Shown here piece after piece: positions 1 through 9,481 of a stretch of 64,000 nt of DNA. The position numbers were made by a program, and so were the translations under genes. The first letter of the stretch is position 1, and each line of letters starts with the position of its first letter. The DNA is from Deinococcus radiophilus (GTDB lineage Bacteria > Deinococcota > Deinococci > Deinococcales > Deinococcaceae): the NCBI RefSeq assembly GCF_020889625.1, contig NZ_CP086380.1, positions 1,135,001 to 1,199,000 on the forward strand, given 5' to 3'. The notes beneath the pieces are model-generated. The model was given only the letters and a program-made list of their open reading frames with translations. It ran no database searches and had not been told where the DNA came from.

Positions 1-1
1 G

Positions 2-343
2 TGGACCGAGCTGGGCGATTCTTTTCCGGAGTTTCTATCCCGCTTCCAGGCCGACACCCAGGCCCAGGCGAAGGCACCCGACTTTTACCCCAAAGGCCCG
101 CCGCCCGCCCACGCGGTCAATATCTCCATCGTGCCCTGGCTGGGATTTACTGGCTTCCAGCTGACATTCGCGGGCGAAGAGAACTATCTGTTGCCTGTGT
201 TCACCGCAGGCCAGTACCGGGAGCGGGCCGGGCGGCTGTGGCTGCCGCTGTCCGTGCGGGCCAATCATGCCGCCTGCGACGGCTGGCACATCGCGCAGTT
301 CTATGCCGAAGTGCAGCGGCAGATAGACGGCTTTCAGGCCTGA
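2..343 (+). CDS. Chloramphenicol acetyltransferase, C-terminal part (5' end outside window)
   Basis: This is the last 113 codons of a CAT-family enzyme, read in frame 2 from the window edge. These enzymes are cytoplasmic trimers that acetylate chloramphenicol using acetyl-CoA. The visible family landmarks are PWLGFTG and, near the end, NHAACDGWH, which matches the CAT active-site pattern HHxxCDGxH. The catalytic (second) histidine is kept at 266-268, while the first histidine is replaced by Asn. The frame is open to the window edge, so the start and the N-terminal half are not visible. Resistance cannot be claimed, because many chromosomal CAT-like proteins have other or unknown substrates. 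Confidence 0.85.
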   Translation, partial: WTELGDSFPEFLSRFQADTQAQAKAPDFYPKGPPPAHAVNISIVPWLGFTGFQLTFAGEENYLLPVFTAGQYRERAGRLWLPLSVRANHAACDGWHIAQFYAEVQRQIDGFQA

Positions 344-426
344 TACGAGTTCCGGATGAATGATAAAGAGCAACGAATCATCCAAGGCCAACGGGAGTAA
401 GAAAAAATACGGGTTCCGGACGTGGA

Positions 427-459
427 GTTTACTGTCGAACGCTTTCCCCGGCAGTAAAC
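427..459. repeat. Inverted repeat between cat and metG
   Basis: GTTTACTG (427-434) and CAGTAAAC (452-459) form an 8-bp perfect stem with a 17-nt loop. It lies in the convergent gap between the cat gene and metG, with no T-run directly after it on either strand. It may be a weak terminator for cat or an operator-like site. The rest of 344-490 shows no gene. Confidence 0.4.
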
Positions 460-490
460 GAAACAGACGGAATGCGTATGATCTGTCCTC

Positions 491-526
491 AAAAAAGGCC
501 GCCAGGGACTCTCCCCCAGCGGCCTT
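491..526 (-). terminator. Rho-independent terminator of metG
   Basis: On the minus strand AAGGCCGC pairs with GCGGCCTT (495-502 with 519-526), and a run of six T follows. It sits 25 nt after the metG stop codon. Confidence 0.85.
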
Positions 527-550
527 GCTTATTCAGCCGATTGGCGACGG

Positions 551-2578
551 TCAGCGGACCTTGGTGCCGCCTGGCAGATCGCGCTGCACCGTCAGCATGT
601 CCAGGTTGCCCGCGTCATCCTCAGCGCTGAGAATCATGCCCTGGCTCAGGATGCCGCGCATCCGGCGGGGGGCCAGGTTGGCCACGATCACCACACGCTT
701 ACCGACCAGTTCGGCGGGTTCGGGGAACCATCGGCGGATGCCGCTGAGGATGGTGCGTTCCTCGCCTCCTACTTTCAGGGTGAACTTGAGCAGTTTGTCG
801 GCATTTTCCAGTGGCTCGCAGGCCAGCACTTCGGCCAGACGCAGATCCACTTTCAGGAAGTCGTCGATGGTGATGTCCTGCGCGGTTTCGGTCGCAGCTT
901 CGGTGGGAGCAGGCGCAGCGACAGGCTGAGAAGCGGCGGGCTGGCTCGGGGCGGTCTGTGAAGGGGTGTCGGTCACGGGAGCTTCTCCTTGGGGTACGGC
1001 TGGTTTTTCGGGAACTTCCAGTTTGGGGAACAGCACTTCTCCGGCCCGAATCTGGGTTCCGGCGGGGGTCAGGGCCCAGGCACTTTCGAGGACGTACGCC
1101 TGATCGCCCAGGCCCAGCTGACGGCGCAGTTCCTGCATCTTGCCGGGCATGGCCGCTTCCAGCGCCACACTCGCCACCCGCAGGCCCTCGGCCACGGTAT
1201 ACAGCACGGTATCCAGGCGGCCTGACTGCGCTTCGTCCTTGGCCAGCTTCCAGGGCTCACTCTCGGCGATGTAGCGGTTCAGGTCGCGCACGAAATTCAT
1301 GGCGGCGTCCAGGGCCATGTTCAGGCGGAAGTCACCCACCAGCCGCAGCACCTCGCCGGGCAGCGCTTTGGCGTCACGTATCAGCCCTTCTTCGCGCCCT
1401 AACAGGTCGCCTGCTGCGGGAATCACGCCACCGCGGTACTTCTCGATCATGCTGAGACTGCGGGCCAGCAGGTTGCCCAGGTCATTGGCCAGTTCGCCGT
1501 TGTGGCGGCTGATCAGAATGGCTTCGCCGTAAGGCGTGTCGCTGCCCATGCTCGCCTCGCGCAGCAGGCTGTAGCGCACCGAATCAAGCGGATAGTCGGC
1601 CACCAGCGCTTCGGGGTCAATCGCGTTGCCCAGCGACTTGCCCATCTTGCGCCCATCAGCCGCCAGAATATGACTGTGGACCACCAGTCGGTCATACACC
1701 GGCAGCCCAGCCGAGCGCAGCATGGTAGGCCAGAAAATCGCGTGCGGCTTGAGAATGTCCTTGCCGATCACGTGCCAGGTCTGCCCGCTGACGCTTTCGG
1801 GATGTCCGGCGTTCACCTGACCCGACAGGTAAGCCAGCAGAGCGTCGAACCACACGTAGGTGACATGGCCCTCATCCCAGGGAATCGGCACGCCCCAGGA
1901 AATCCTCTCCTTGGGCCGTGAAATGCTCAGGTCGCCCAGCGGCTCGCGCAGCATTTCCATGACTTCGTTGCGGAAGCCAGCCGGCTGAATCAGGTCCGGG
2001 TGAACCTGCAGGTACTCACGCAACCAGGGCTGATACTTCTCCATCTTGAAGAAATAGTTGGCCTCGCGGCGCAGTTCGGGCGGGTCCTTGTCGCCGGGAA
2101 AACGCCGCACACCATCCAGGCCTTCGGCCAGTTCCTTTTCGGTGACATAGCGCTCGGCGCCTACCGAGTACAGCCCCTCGTACTCGGCGTAGTAGATGTC
2201 GCCTGCGTCATACACTCGCTGGAGAATCTGCTGCACGAACGCCTGGTGCGGCGCATCAGTGGTCCGCACGAACTCGTCCAGGCTGATGCCCAGACGCTCC
2301 CAGAGACCCTGAAAGGCCCGCTGCGAGAGGTCGTCCACCAACTCCTGCGGGGTCACACCCTGGGCAGCCGCAGCTTTCATGATCTTTTCGCCGTGCTCAT
2401 CGGTGCCCAGCAGCAGACTGGTCGGGCGGCCCGCCAAGCGCTGATAGCGGGCGATGGCGTCGGCCAGAATCTTCTCGAAGACGTGTCCGATGTGCGGCAC
2501 ACCGTTGGCGTAATCAATGGCCGTGGTGATAAATAATTGGTCGGCGCTAGGTGTGGAAGTGGGTTCAGATTGGGTCAT
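551..2578 (-). CDS. metG: Methionyl-tRNA synthetase
   Basis: A class I aminoacyl-tRNA synthetase that charges tRNA-Met, 675 residues. The HIGH motif is PHIGH at residues 28-32, and the KMSKS loop reads KMGKS at 311-315, a Ser-to-Gly variant. The knuckle region at about 136-172 (YSVGAERY onward) has none of the zinc-binding cysteines found in zinc-type MetRS. A C-terminal tRNA-binding OB-fold domain of about 105 residues ([12 protein letters not shown] to the end) follows an Ala/Pro/Thr-rich linker at about 525-570; this dimerising domain is common in bacterial MetRS. The start is supported by AAGGA 7 nt upstream. The gene has its own terminator and is transcribed separately from purB. Confidence 0.97.
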   Translation of the reverse strand: MTQSEPTSTPSADQLFITTAIDYANGVPHIGHVFEKILADAIARYQRLAGRPTSLLLGTDEHGEKIMKAAAAQGVTPQELVDDLSQRAFQGLWERLGISLDEFVRTTDAPHQAFVQQILQRVYDAGDIYYAEYEGLYSVGAERYVTEKELAEGLDGVRRFPGDKDPPELRREANYFFKMEKYQPWLREYLQVHPDLIQPAGFRNEVMEMLREPLGDLSISRPKERISWGVPIPWDEGHVTYVWFDALLAYLSGQVNAGHPESVSGQTWHVIGKDILKPHAIFWPTMLRSAGLPVYDRLVVHSHILAADGRKMGKSLGNAIDPEALVADYPLDSVRYSLLREASMGSDTPYGEAILISRHNGELANDLGNLLARSLSMIEKYRGGVIPAAGDLLGREEGLIRDAKALPGEVLRLVGDFRLNMALDAAMNFVRDLNRYIAESEPWKLAKDEAQSGRLDTVLYTVAEGLRVASVALEAAMPGKMQELRRQLGLGDQAYVLESAWALTPAGTQIRAGEVLFPKLEVPEKPAVPQGEAPVTDTPSQTAPSQPAASQPVAAPAPTEAATETAQDITIDDFLKVDLRLAEVLACEPLENADKLLKFTLKVGGEERTILSGIRRWFPEPAELVGKRVVIVANLAPRRMRGILSQGMILSAEDDAGNLDMLTVQRDLPGGTKVR

Positions 2579-2665
2579 TTGGATTCCTTATATGAGGGTG
2601 AAGAGCAAAAGATATAGGAGATAAGATACGCCCCGCGCCCCTTCCCGCTCGTCTTCGGCACGCCA

Positions 2666-3973
<1,308 letters not shown>

Positions 3974-3977
3974 CCAT

Positions 3978-3994
3978 GCAAGCTTAACGCTTGC
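3978..3994. promoter_or_regulatory. Palindrome at the purB start
   Basis: GCAAGC and GCTTGC are separated by 5 nt, immediately upstream of the purB start codon. The position fits a repressor site or an mRNA hairpin over the translation start. It does not resemble the PurR box of enteric bacteria, and its role is unknown. Confidence 0.35.
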
Positions 3995-4055
3995 GTGGGG
4001 TAAGGCGCATAAGGCAGACCGCACACTGAATACGCAGCCTTCTGCCCAGGAGCCA

Positions 4056-4086
4056 AGAAAAGAACCGGGGGGCAGCCCTCCGGTTC
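4056..4086 (-). terminator. Terminator of the LolA-like gene
   Basis: GAACCGG (4062-4068) pairs with CCGGTTC (4080-4086), extended by a GGGC/GCCC core, and TTTTCTT follows on the minus strand. It is 65 nt after the stop of the gene ending at 4152. Confidence 0.8.
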
Positions 4087-4151
4087 ATCTTCGCTCTGCT
4101 CAATGGCTGAACAGTTTAATCTAGACGCTCGGCGCTCACGCGCCTGTCAGG

Positions 4152-4814
4152 TTACTGCTGGACCACCCGTGCGCCACGTGGCAGGCTACGCAGTTGGGCT
4201 TCGGTCACGCCCGTGTTGGTGCTGAAGTTGCCCACGTTCAGGTCCACCATGAGTTCACCCTGTGGGCCGAACATCTGCACGCGGGTAGGGCGCCAGCCCC
4301 GGTCAGTCACCCAGACATGGGCGGTTCCGGCCTGGGGGTTGGTCTTGGGTTTGGCCTGCAATTTGAACAGGCGACCACCACCAGCGTTAGAGGTGCTCAG
4401 CAGACTCACGTTGTAATTGCTGCCCAGGTTGGCGGCGCTGCCCAGTTGCGAGAAATCCAGGCCCAGGCCAGCTTGCCGGGCGGCGTTACCCACGCCAGTC
4501 ACCGTGATCTGATTGCTCATGCTCCAGTACTGGCGCACTTCTTTGCGGTCCGACACGATCACGTCACCGCTGAGGCTCTGGGGCTGGCGGAATTCCATGC
4601 GGACCACTTCGCGGGCTGGAATGGTCTTGACGAACACATCCATGTTCTGTCCAGCGCCGCCCATCGTCAGGCGCCCCGTCAGACGAAACGACAGGTCGCG
4701 GGCATTCTTTTGCATCTGATCCACTTTGTACAGCACGTCATTGGCGGTCTGTGCCCCAGCCTGGGGAAGCAGGGCCAGTGCGGCGGTCAGGGGGAGGAGA
4801 ACTGCTTTTTTCAC
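4152..4814 (-). CDS. Exported LolA-like outer-membrane lipoprotein-sorting family protein
   Basis: A 220-residue exported protein with a cleavable signal peptide (KK, a hydrophobic core, then AGAQ near residue 22). The mature part has the pattern of the LolA/MucB superfamily: an N-terminal helix (VLYKVDQMQKNARDLSF), successive beta strands, then VWVTDRGWRPTRVQM. Relatives carry lipid or lipoprotein through the periplasm; function here is inferred from the fold only. The start codon is GTG, directly after seven G residues, with no normal Shine-Dalgarno sequence. An ATG at 4830 would be in frame if the G tract were one base shorter. The gene is followed by its own terminator. Confidence 0.75.
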   Translation of the reverse strand: MKKAVLLPLTAALALLPQAGAQTANDVLYKVDQMQKNARDLSFRLTGRLTMGGAGQNMDVFVKTIPAREVVRMEFRQPQSLSGDVIVSDRKEVRQYWSMSNQITVTGVGNAARQAGLGLDFSQLGSAANLGSNYNVSLLSTSNAGGGRLFKLQAKPKTNPQAGTAHVWVTDRGWRPTRVQMFGPQGELMVDLNVGNFSTNTGVTEAQLRSLPRGARVVQQ

Positions 4815-4859
4815 CCCCCCAATTTGTCATGAGGAGCCATGAGAACACCGCCGCCTGGC

Positions 4860-4878
4860 TGACGTTTGTTTAACGTCA
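4860..4878. promoter_or_regulatory. Operator-like inverted repeat upstream of the LolA-like gene
   Basis: TGACGTT and AACGTCA form a perfect 7-bp inverted repeat around TGTTT. It lies 46 nt upstream of the start of the LolA-like gene and 41 nt after the stop of the preceding gene on the same strand. This placement fits a transcription-factor site better than a terminator, since no T-run follows. Confidence 0.45.
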
Positions 4879-4918
4879 CATCCCCTAGAAGTGTGACAGG
4901 AACAGCATTCTTGGACCA

Positions 4919-5950
4919 CTATTGCTCTTGGCTGATCCCCAACGGCAGCAGAACCACCACCCACACGGCGGTACCAGCACCACCCGCGCTGCCCTGGAAG
5001 TGCAGCTCAGATCTCCCGTCCAGCGGGACAGCGGCAGTCAGTCCCGCCTGAGCAGTCAGTTCCCCTGGTTCCCAGGCATCGGTCAGCACGGCACTCAGGC
5101 GCAGCTGCGACTCTGGCCCCAGCACGTCGTACAGCAGCCAGCCCGCCGTCAGCTCGGAATGGGTACCCAGAATGGCGGCCAATTCGGCTTCGCCCCCCGC
5201 TGCCGCCGTCCAGTTCAGCCCAGCCCGCAGGCCTGGAGCCGTCTGATCCTCGCTGGCGGACCGCCACTCGCTCCCCAGGCGTACCCTCAGCGTGCCCAGC
5301 GATTCGGCCCAGCTGTCCGGGTTCAGGTCGCGGGGATCAACCCGTGCCAGCACAGGTCCACCGCCGTCCAGGCTCCACAGTTGGGGTCGCCACTCGGCTT
5401 CAGCGGCCGTCACCGTGCCAGCTTCCCACTCGCGGCTCAGGGTGACGAAAGTAGCAGGCTGCACCCGGTAGCGCAGTGAAACGTTTCCCCGCTGACCCTC
5501 TACGCGCAGGTCAGGAGTCGGGTCATTCAGGGTGTCCAGCGGCGTGAGCCGCAGCAATGGCGCAGTGAAACGCTCGGCGCCCAGGCGCAGCTCGGCGGGT
5601 CCGGCAGCCAGCACGCCCTGGGTCATCAGGCGTGAACCCCCTGACCAGCGCCACTGGGCCTCGGTCTGGGTTTCAGCGTAGCCCAGCAGGGGCAGCGCCA
5701 GCACCTGACCGTAACTCAGCGCGGCGTCCTGACTTCCGACGCTGAAGTCCAGGGCGCCGCCCCCCAAACGTACGCCGCGCAGGCCCAGGGCCACGCCCAC
5801 GCCAGCTGGCCCAGTTCCCACCTCAGCGCTGACCTGAGTGCCTTGGAGCCAATTCCCGGGAGCTTCCGCCTGCGCTCCGGCCTGCGGGGCCAGCAGGGCC
5901 AGCGCCAGCAAGGCGGCTTTGCTTGGGGTAAGGGGCCAGCACCATTTCAT
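4919..5950 (-). CDS. Exported protein of unknown function, beta-strand rich
   Basis: I do not recognise this 343-residue protein. It has a signal peptide (hydrophobic core ALLALALLAPQ, then AGAQA near residue 27). The mature part consists of alternating short amphipathic strands with many Gly, Leu, Arg and acidic residues (for example LRLGAERFTAPLLRLTPL and LRVRLGSEWRSA), and it ends in the hydrophobic strand AVWVVVLLPLG. The pattern would suit an outer-membrane beta-barrel, but this is inference. A -10 box TACCTT lies 7 nt upstream of ATG 5950 on the minus strand, suggesting a leaderless transcript. It is divergent from the WHy lipoprotein gene, 34 bp away. Confidence 0.65.
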   Translation of the reverse strand: MKWCWPLTPSKAALLALALLAPQAGAQAEAPGNWLQGTQVSAEVGTGPAGVGVALGLRGVRLGGGALDFSVGSQDAALSYGQVLALPLLGYAETQTEAQWRWSGGSRLMTQGVLAAGPAELRLGAERFTAPLLRLTPLDTLNDPTPDLRVEGQRGNVSLRYRVQPATFVTLSREWEAGTVTAAEAEWRPQLWSLDGGGPVLARVDPRDLNPDSWAESLGTLRVRLGSEWRSASEDQTAPGLRAGLNWTAAAGGEAELAAILGTHSELTAGWLLYDVLGPESQLRLSAVLTDAWEPGELTAQAGLTAAVPLDGRSELHFQGSAGGAGTAVWVVVLLPLGISQEQ

Positions 5951-5984
5951 GTCTTCTAAGGTAAGCGCTGGCTACACTGGGCGC
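5951..5984. promoter_or_regulatory. Divergent leaderless promoter pair
   Basis: This 34-bp gap holds two -10 boxes on opposite strands. TACCTT (minus, 5963-5958) serves the gene starting at 5950, and TACACT (plus, 5973-5978) serves the gene starting at 5985. Each lies 6-7 nt from its start codon, leaving no room for a Shine-Dalgarno sequence. RNA polymerases on the two promoters would overlap. Confidence 0.6.
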
Positions 5985-6503
5985 ATGAGCCTGCTGCCAT
6001 TTCGCTGCCTCTCCCTGACGACCCTGCTGGGCCTGAGCACCCTGAGTGCCTGCACGCCAGCGGCACTGGTGGGCCAGAGTGTTCAGGTGCCCACCTTCCA
6101 GACCCAGAGCATTGCGCTCACTGGCATCGGCCTACCCAGCAGCGACCAGAGCGGTTGGGCCGACCTCCACTTGCAACTTCAGGTAGACAATCCCAACCCC
6201 TTCACAGTGCGGCTGCACTCGTTCGATACCGATCTGTACTTGACGGGGCAGCCCGTGGCGGCAATCCACCTGCCAAATCTGAATCTGCCGGCAGGCGGCC
6301 AGACTCTTCAGACGGCCAATGTTCGCTTGCCACTGAACCTGGCTGCGGCGGGCGAAGTGCTGAAGGTGGCCCGTGGTCAGGCCGTGACCTACCGCATAGA
6401 TGGCACTTTTTCCGCCGATCTAGAGCCCCTCGGTCAGCCGCACTTTGGCCCACTCACGCTGGCGCAGGGGCAGTGGAAGCAGCCGGCCATCCTGCCTTTC
6501 TAG
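5985..6503 (+). CDS. LEA14/WHy-domain lipoprotein
   Basis: A 172-residue predicted lipoprotein. The signal peptide ends in the lipobox LSAC at residues 20-23. The mature part is a single WHy (LEA type 2) domain with the family hallmark VDNPNPF followed by short beta strands (VRLHSFDTDLYL, LNLPAGGQTLQT). WHy-domain proteins in plants, bacteria and archaea are linked to desiccation and stress tolerance, and Deinococcus encodes several. ATG 5985 was chosen because it gives a normal lipoprotein signal and has a TACACT box 6 nt upstream; a longer frame upstream overlaps the divergent gene and is rejected. Confidence 0.85.
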   Translation: MSLLPFRCLSLTTLLGLSTLSACTPAALVGQSVQVPTFQTQSIALTGIGLPSSDQSGWADLHLQLQVDNPNPFTVRLHSFDTDLYLTGQPVAAIHLPNLNLPAGGQTLQTANVRLPLNLAAAGEVLKVARGQAVTYRIDGTFSADLEPLGQPHFGPLTLAQGQWKQPAILPF

Positions 6504-6600
6504 AGGTCATCCGGAACATGGGGGTGAGGTCCAAGCCAGTCTATGCCTCCTTGCTCTCCTGTGCAGCTGTGCCCGTCTGCTCGCCTACAACCCGCCGGGG
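6504..6600. repeat. Copy 1 of a dispersed intergenic repeat
   Basis: The stretch beginning TCATCCGGAA (6508) and containing GCTCTCCTGTGCAGCTGTGC then GTCTGCTCGC resembles the stretch at 19713-19810, with about three quarters of positions matching and small gaps. Both copies follow directly after a stop codon. Nothing in it looks coding. Confidence 0.5.
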
Positions 6601-6648
6601 TACGCCCACCTCCGCGATTTTCTGGGACAGCCTCCAACATTTACATAT

Positions 6649-6675
6649 GAAAAGACCCCGCCCATCGGGGCGGGG
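6649..6675 (-). terminator. Terminator of bioY
   Basis: CCCCGCCC (6656-6663) pairs with GGGCGGGG (6668-6675). On the minus strand TCTTTTCATATG follows. It lies 20 nt after the bioY stop. Confidence 0.85.
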
Positions 6676-6694
6676 CTTCACTTTCAAGCGGGGT

Positions 6695-7276
6695 TTACTT
6701 CTGACGGACCAGTGCCCAGGCAGCGGGCAGGAGCGCAGCGGCCAGACCGATCTTGAGGGCGTCACCCAGCAAGAAGGGGGTCAGGCCGGCGGTCAGCAGC
6801 GCCTGACCCTGCAGACCCGTCACGGCACTCAGCCAGGCCAGGCCCAGCGCGTAGATAATGACGCTGGCGACCAGCATGGCCGCAGCAGCACCCAGCGGGC
6901 GACGGTCCAGGCCAAAACGCTCCACCAGCAGGCCAGCGGCAGCAGCAGCGAAGGGGTAGCTCAGCAAGTAGCCGCCGGTGGCACCGAGAAACTTAGCGAA
7001 AGAGCCACTGCCCCCGGCAAAGACAGGCAGGCCCACGGCCCCCATCGCCAGGTACAGGGTCAGGGCAGCCGCGCCCCGCTTCCAACCCAGCGCCGCGCCA
7101 ATCAGCAACACGCCGAGGGTTTGCAAGGTGACAGGGACGGGTTGCAGCGGAATCTCGGCCTGGGCGATCAGGGCCATCAGCAGGGCCGCGCCCACCACCA
7201 GCAGAATGTCGCGGGTCAGCGAAGGAACGGGAGCCAGCGTGCCGGCCAGGGTAGGATGCAAAGTGGTCTGGGTCAT
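6695..7276 (-). CDS. bioY: Biotin transporter S component
   Basis: A 193-residue integral membrane protein of the BioY family, the biotin-binding S component of an ECF transporter. Family features include IPLQPVPVTLQTLGVLLIGA (residues about 42-61), GATGGYLLSYPFAA and PFLLGDALKIG, in six hydrophobic segments. No ATPase or EcfT gene is nearby, so it either shares a general ECF module or works alone. A strong AAAGGAG site precedes the start. BirA, the biotin ligase and possible biotin-responsive repressor, is encoded 700 bp away. Confidence 0.93.
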   Translation of the reverse strand: MTQTTLHPTLAGTLAPVPSLTRDILLVVGAALLMALIAQAEIPLQPVPVTLQTLGVLLIGAALGWKRGAAALTLYLAMGAVGLPVFAGGSGSFAKFLGATGGYLLSYPFAAAAAGLLVERFGLDRRPLGAAAAMLVASVIIYALGLAWLSAVTGLQGQALLTAGLTPFLLGDALKIGLAAALLPAAWALVRQK

Positions 7277-7327
7277 GGGGTTTCTCCTTTGGGTGCAGCC
7301 AGAACAGCTTGGCCGCTGATCAGTTGA

Positions 7328-7339
7328 GGTAGCCCTACC
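7328..7339. promoter_or_regulatory. Inverted repeat in the bioY upstream region
   Basis: GGTAG-CC-CTACC is a perfect 5-bp inverted repeat 51 nt upstream of bioY. On the minus strand it directly follows TATGGT, which could be a -10 box. It could be an operator, for example for BirA, but it does not match a BirA site I can name. Confidence 0.3.
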
Positions 7340-7467
7340 ATACCCCGGTCACATTTGGTTCATCTAGTCCCCAGGCACATTGAACAGTATCCCTACTCCG
7401 GGCCTTCGCCGGTTCACTACGCCAAATGGCTGACGCTTAGAGCAAAACGGTGCCGCTAAGCTGTCCC

Positions 7468-8010
7468 ATGCCTGAACTCGTCAGACCCTCGGAACGGTAC
7501 AAAGACAGCTTTCTAGACGCGGTGCGGGAAGCGCAGGCACAGCGCAGCGGCCTAGGTGACACACTCATTTGGGACCTGAACACCATCACCGCCGACTTCG
7601 GGCAGGTGCTGCGCGGCCTGACACGGTACGAACCAGGCAACGCGCTGCCCGCCGGATTCGTGCATTCCGAGTACCGCTGGCTGGTCGAGGGCAGTGACTA
7701 CCTGGGCCGCGTCAGTATCCGCCACTCACTGACCGATTCCCTGCGGGAGTACGGTGGTCACATCGGCTACGAGATCCGGCCTTCCGCACGGCGACGCGGC
7801 TACGGAACACTGATCCTCCGGCTGGCTCTGGAACGGGCAAGAGAATTGGGGATAGGGCCAGTGCTGATCACCTGCGATGTGGATAATTTCGGGTCGCGGG
7901 GCGTCATTGAAGCAAATGGGGGCGTGCTGGAAGGTGAATTTGAAGTTCCACAGCACCAGGACAAACCCATCCGCCGTTACTGGGTGACGTTGCCTGGGTC
8001 AGAAGACTGA
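7468..8010 (+). CDS. GNAT-family N-acetyltransferase
   Basis: A 180-residue acetyl-CoA-dependent acetyltransferase of unknown substrate. The core GNAT motif is visible as HIGYEIRPSARRRGYGTLIL (about residues 97-116), where RRRGYG binds the pyrophosphate of CoA, followed by LITCDVDNFGSRGVIEANGG, the usual motif B region. ATG 7468 is preferred because TAAGCT lies 5 nt upstream (leaderless arrangement) and the protein then begins MPELVRP. Its 3' end overlaps the convergent birA gene by 34 bp. Confidence 0.85.
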   Translation: MPELVRPSERYKDSFLDAVREAQAQRSGLGDTLIWDLNTITADFGQVLRGLTRYEPGNALPAGFVHSEYRWLVEGSDYLGRVSIRHSLTDSLREYGGHIGYEIRPSARRRGYGTLILRLALERARELGIGPVLITCDVDNFGSRGVIEANGGVLEGEFEVPQHQDKPIRRYWVTLPGSED

Positions 8011-8915
8011 AACTGCCCTACCAGTTCCACGTCTCCGGCACTCACCACTTGACGGACGCCGCCGGGCAGAGCCACCAACAGACTGCCCTGCGCGTCAATG
8101 TCCACGGCCGTTCCAGTCCGTGGCCCACCACCGGCGGGCGTGAACTGCACTGGGCGGCCCAGGGTGACACTCACAGCGCGCCAGGCGTCCAGCACCTCAT
8201 CCGCCGGAGCATTCAGCCAGTATTCCAGCGCGGCCAGCAGCTCACCCAGCAGCTCAGCGCGGGTCACGCCAGGGCGGAAGCTGTGTACATTCCCAGCCCC
8301 TTCAGGCGCCTCCGACACATTGATTCCGATGCCCAGCACCGCCTGCCGTGCTTCTTCGCCGCGCAACTCGGCTTCCAGCAGGATGCCCGCCACCTTGCGG
8401 CCCTGGTTGTCCAGCAGATCGTTGGGCCACTTGAGGCCACCGCCGCCCGCCGCCCGCCGCAGGGCCACCCCGGCAGCCAACGGCAGGGTCGGTAGTGCCG
8501 CCAGTGGCAGTGGCCCGCGCAGCAACAGGCTGAAGACCAAACTGCCCTCGGCAGTCAGCCAGCTACGCCCCCGGCGTCCCCGGCCTGCGCGCTGACGCTC
8601 AGCCACCACCACCGCGCCGTGAGGTGCCGAGTCATGCACATCGTTGGCCCAGGTCCGCAGCGTGTCCTGGGTGCTGTCTATTTCGCCGTAGTAGCGCAGT
8701 GCCTGGCCAAACTGCCCCTGTATAGGCACCATTCCCGGAGCGGGCGTTCCACGCTGCAGGGCGTAGCCGGTTCGTCCGACTTCCAGCGGCACGCCCTGAC
8801 CCCGCAGGCGGTGAGCCAGGGTATTGACCATGACGCGGCCCAGGCCCAGCGCCTCGCCCAGTTCATCGCCGGAGCGCGGTGTTTCGGTCAAGAGTGGCAG
8901 CAGGCGTTCAGGCAT
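7977..8915 (-). CDS. birA: Biotin--[acetyl-CoA-carboxylase] ligase with N-terminal HTH
   Basis: This enzyme activates biotin with ATP to biotinyl-5'-AMP and transfers it to the biotin carboxyl carrier protein. The 312-residue protein has an N-terminal winged-helix domain (about 1-55), so it may also repress biotin genes. The biotinyl-AMP loop GRGRRGR is at residues 111-117, KWPNDLL at 162-168 and KVAGILLE at 174-181. A small C-terminal domain follows. ATG 8915 is chosen because it begins MPERLLPLL and TACAAT lies 11 nt upstream; the 20 codons before it have no support. bioY lies downstream on the same strand, separated by the opposing GNAT gene. Confidence 0.93.
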   Translation of the reverse strand: MPERLLPLLTETPRSGDELGEALGLGRVMVNTLAHRLRGQGVPLEVGRTGYALQRGTPAPGMVPIQGQFGQALRYYGEIDSTQDTLRTWANDVHDSAPHGAVVVAERQRAGRGRRGRSWLTAEGSLVFSLLLRGPLPLAALPTLPLAAGVALRRAAGGGGLKWPNDLLDNQGRKVAGILLEAELRGEEARQAVLGIGINVSEAPEGAGNVHSFRPGVTRAELLGELLAALEYWLNAPADEVLDAWRAVSVTLGRPVQFTPAGGGPRTGTAVDIDAQGSLLVALPGGVRQVVSAGDVELVGQFQSSDPGNVTQ

Positions 8916-9025
8916 AGGTGGCCGATATTGTAGTGCGGACCGGGATATCAAGCGTTGAGCGCCCGCAGTCCACACCGTGGGTTTGCTCGCAGGCAGCCAC
9001 GGCCCTATTTGCTATGCTGCACGCC

Positions 9026-9481
9026 ATGACGATGGTACGCCAGACCAAGCAGCGCCAGGCGGTCATCGAGGTGTTACGCGCAGCCCGCTGTCATCCCGAC
9101 GCCGCCTGGATTCATTCCGAAGTTCGTAAATTGCAGCCCACGGTCAGTCTGGGCACCGTGTACCGCACCCTGGACGCCTTGGTCCGCGACGGTGTCGCCG
9201 TGACCATTGAGCGGGCCAGCGGAGCCACCTGCTACGACTTCCGGCATACGGGGGCTGACCACCACCACGCGGTCTGCCGTCAGTGTGGGGCCATCTTCGA
9301 CATTGACGCCGAGCTGATTCCCCAGTTGCCTGCAGGGGCCTTTCCACAGGGTTTCCGGGTGACGGACGTGCGGCTGGAATTTATGGGGATCTGCCCACAC
9401 TGCGAAGTGCCGGACAGCGAGCTGGCCGAAAGTCAAGGCACCGTCCAAACACTGCCGCACACTGCTGCTGGAGCGCTTTGA
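9026..9481 (+). CDS. Fur-family metal-dependent regulator (Fur/PerR/Mur type)
   Basis: A 151-residue DNA-binding repressor of the Fur superfamily. The winged helix occupies roughly residues 1-75, with the recognition region SLGTVYRTL at 41-49. The dimerisation domain has HHH at 79-81 and two CxxC pairs (C84/C87 and C123/C126) expected to hold structural zinc. The sequence alone does not tell whether it senses Fe, Mn or peroxide. TATGCT lies 7 nt before ATG 9026, a leaderless arrangement. The next gene starts on a TTG that overlaps the stop codon, so the two are translationally coupled. A Fur-like operator occurs elsewhere in this window at 37367. Confidence 0.9.
   Translation: MTMVRQTKQRQAVIEVLRAARCHPDAAWIHSEVRKLQPTVSLGTVYRTLDALVRDGVAVTIERASGATCYDFRHTGADHHHAVCRQCGAIFDIDAELIPQLPAGAFPQGFRVTDVRLEFMGICPHCEVPDSELAESQGTVQTLPHTAAGAL

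Noticed and set aside
1..343. Acquired antibiotic-resistance island at the left edge
   Set aside because: The CAT fragment has base composition like its surroundings, and no mobile-element sequence is seen next to it.
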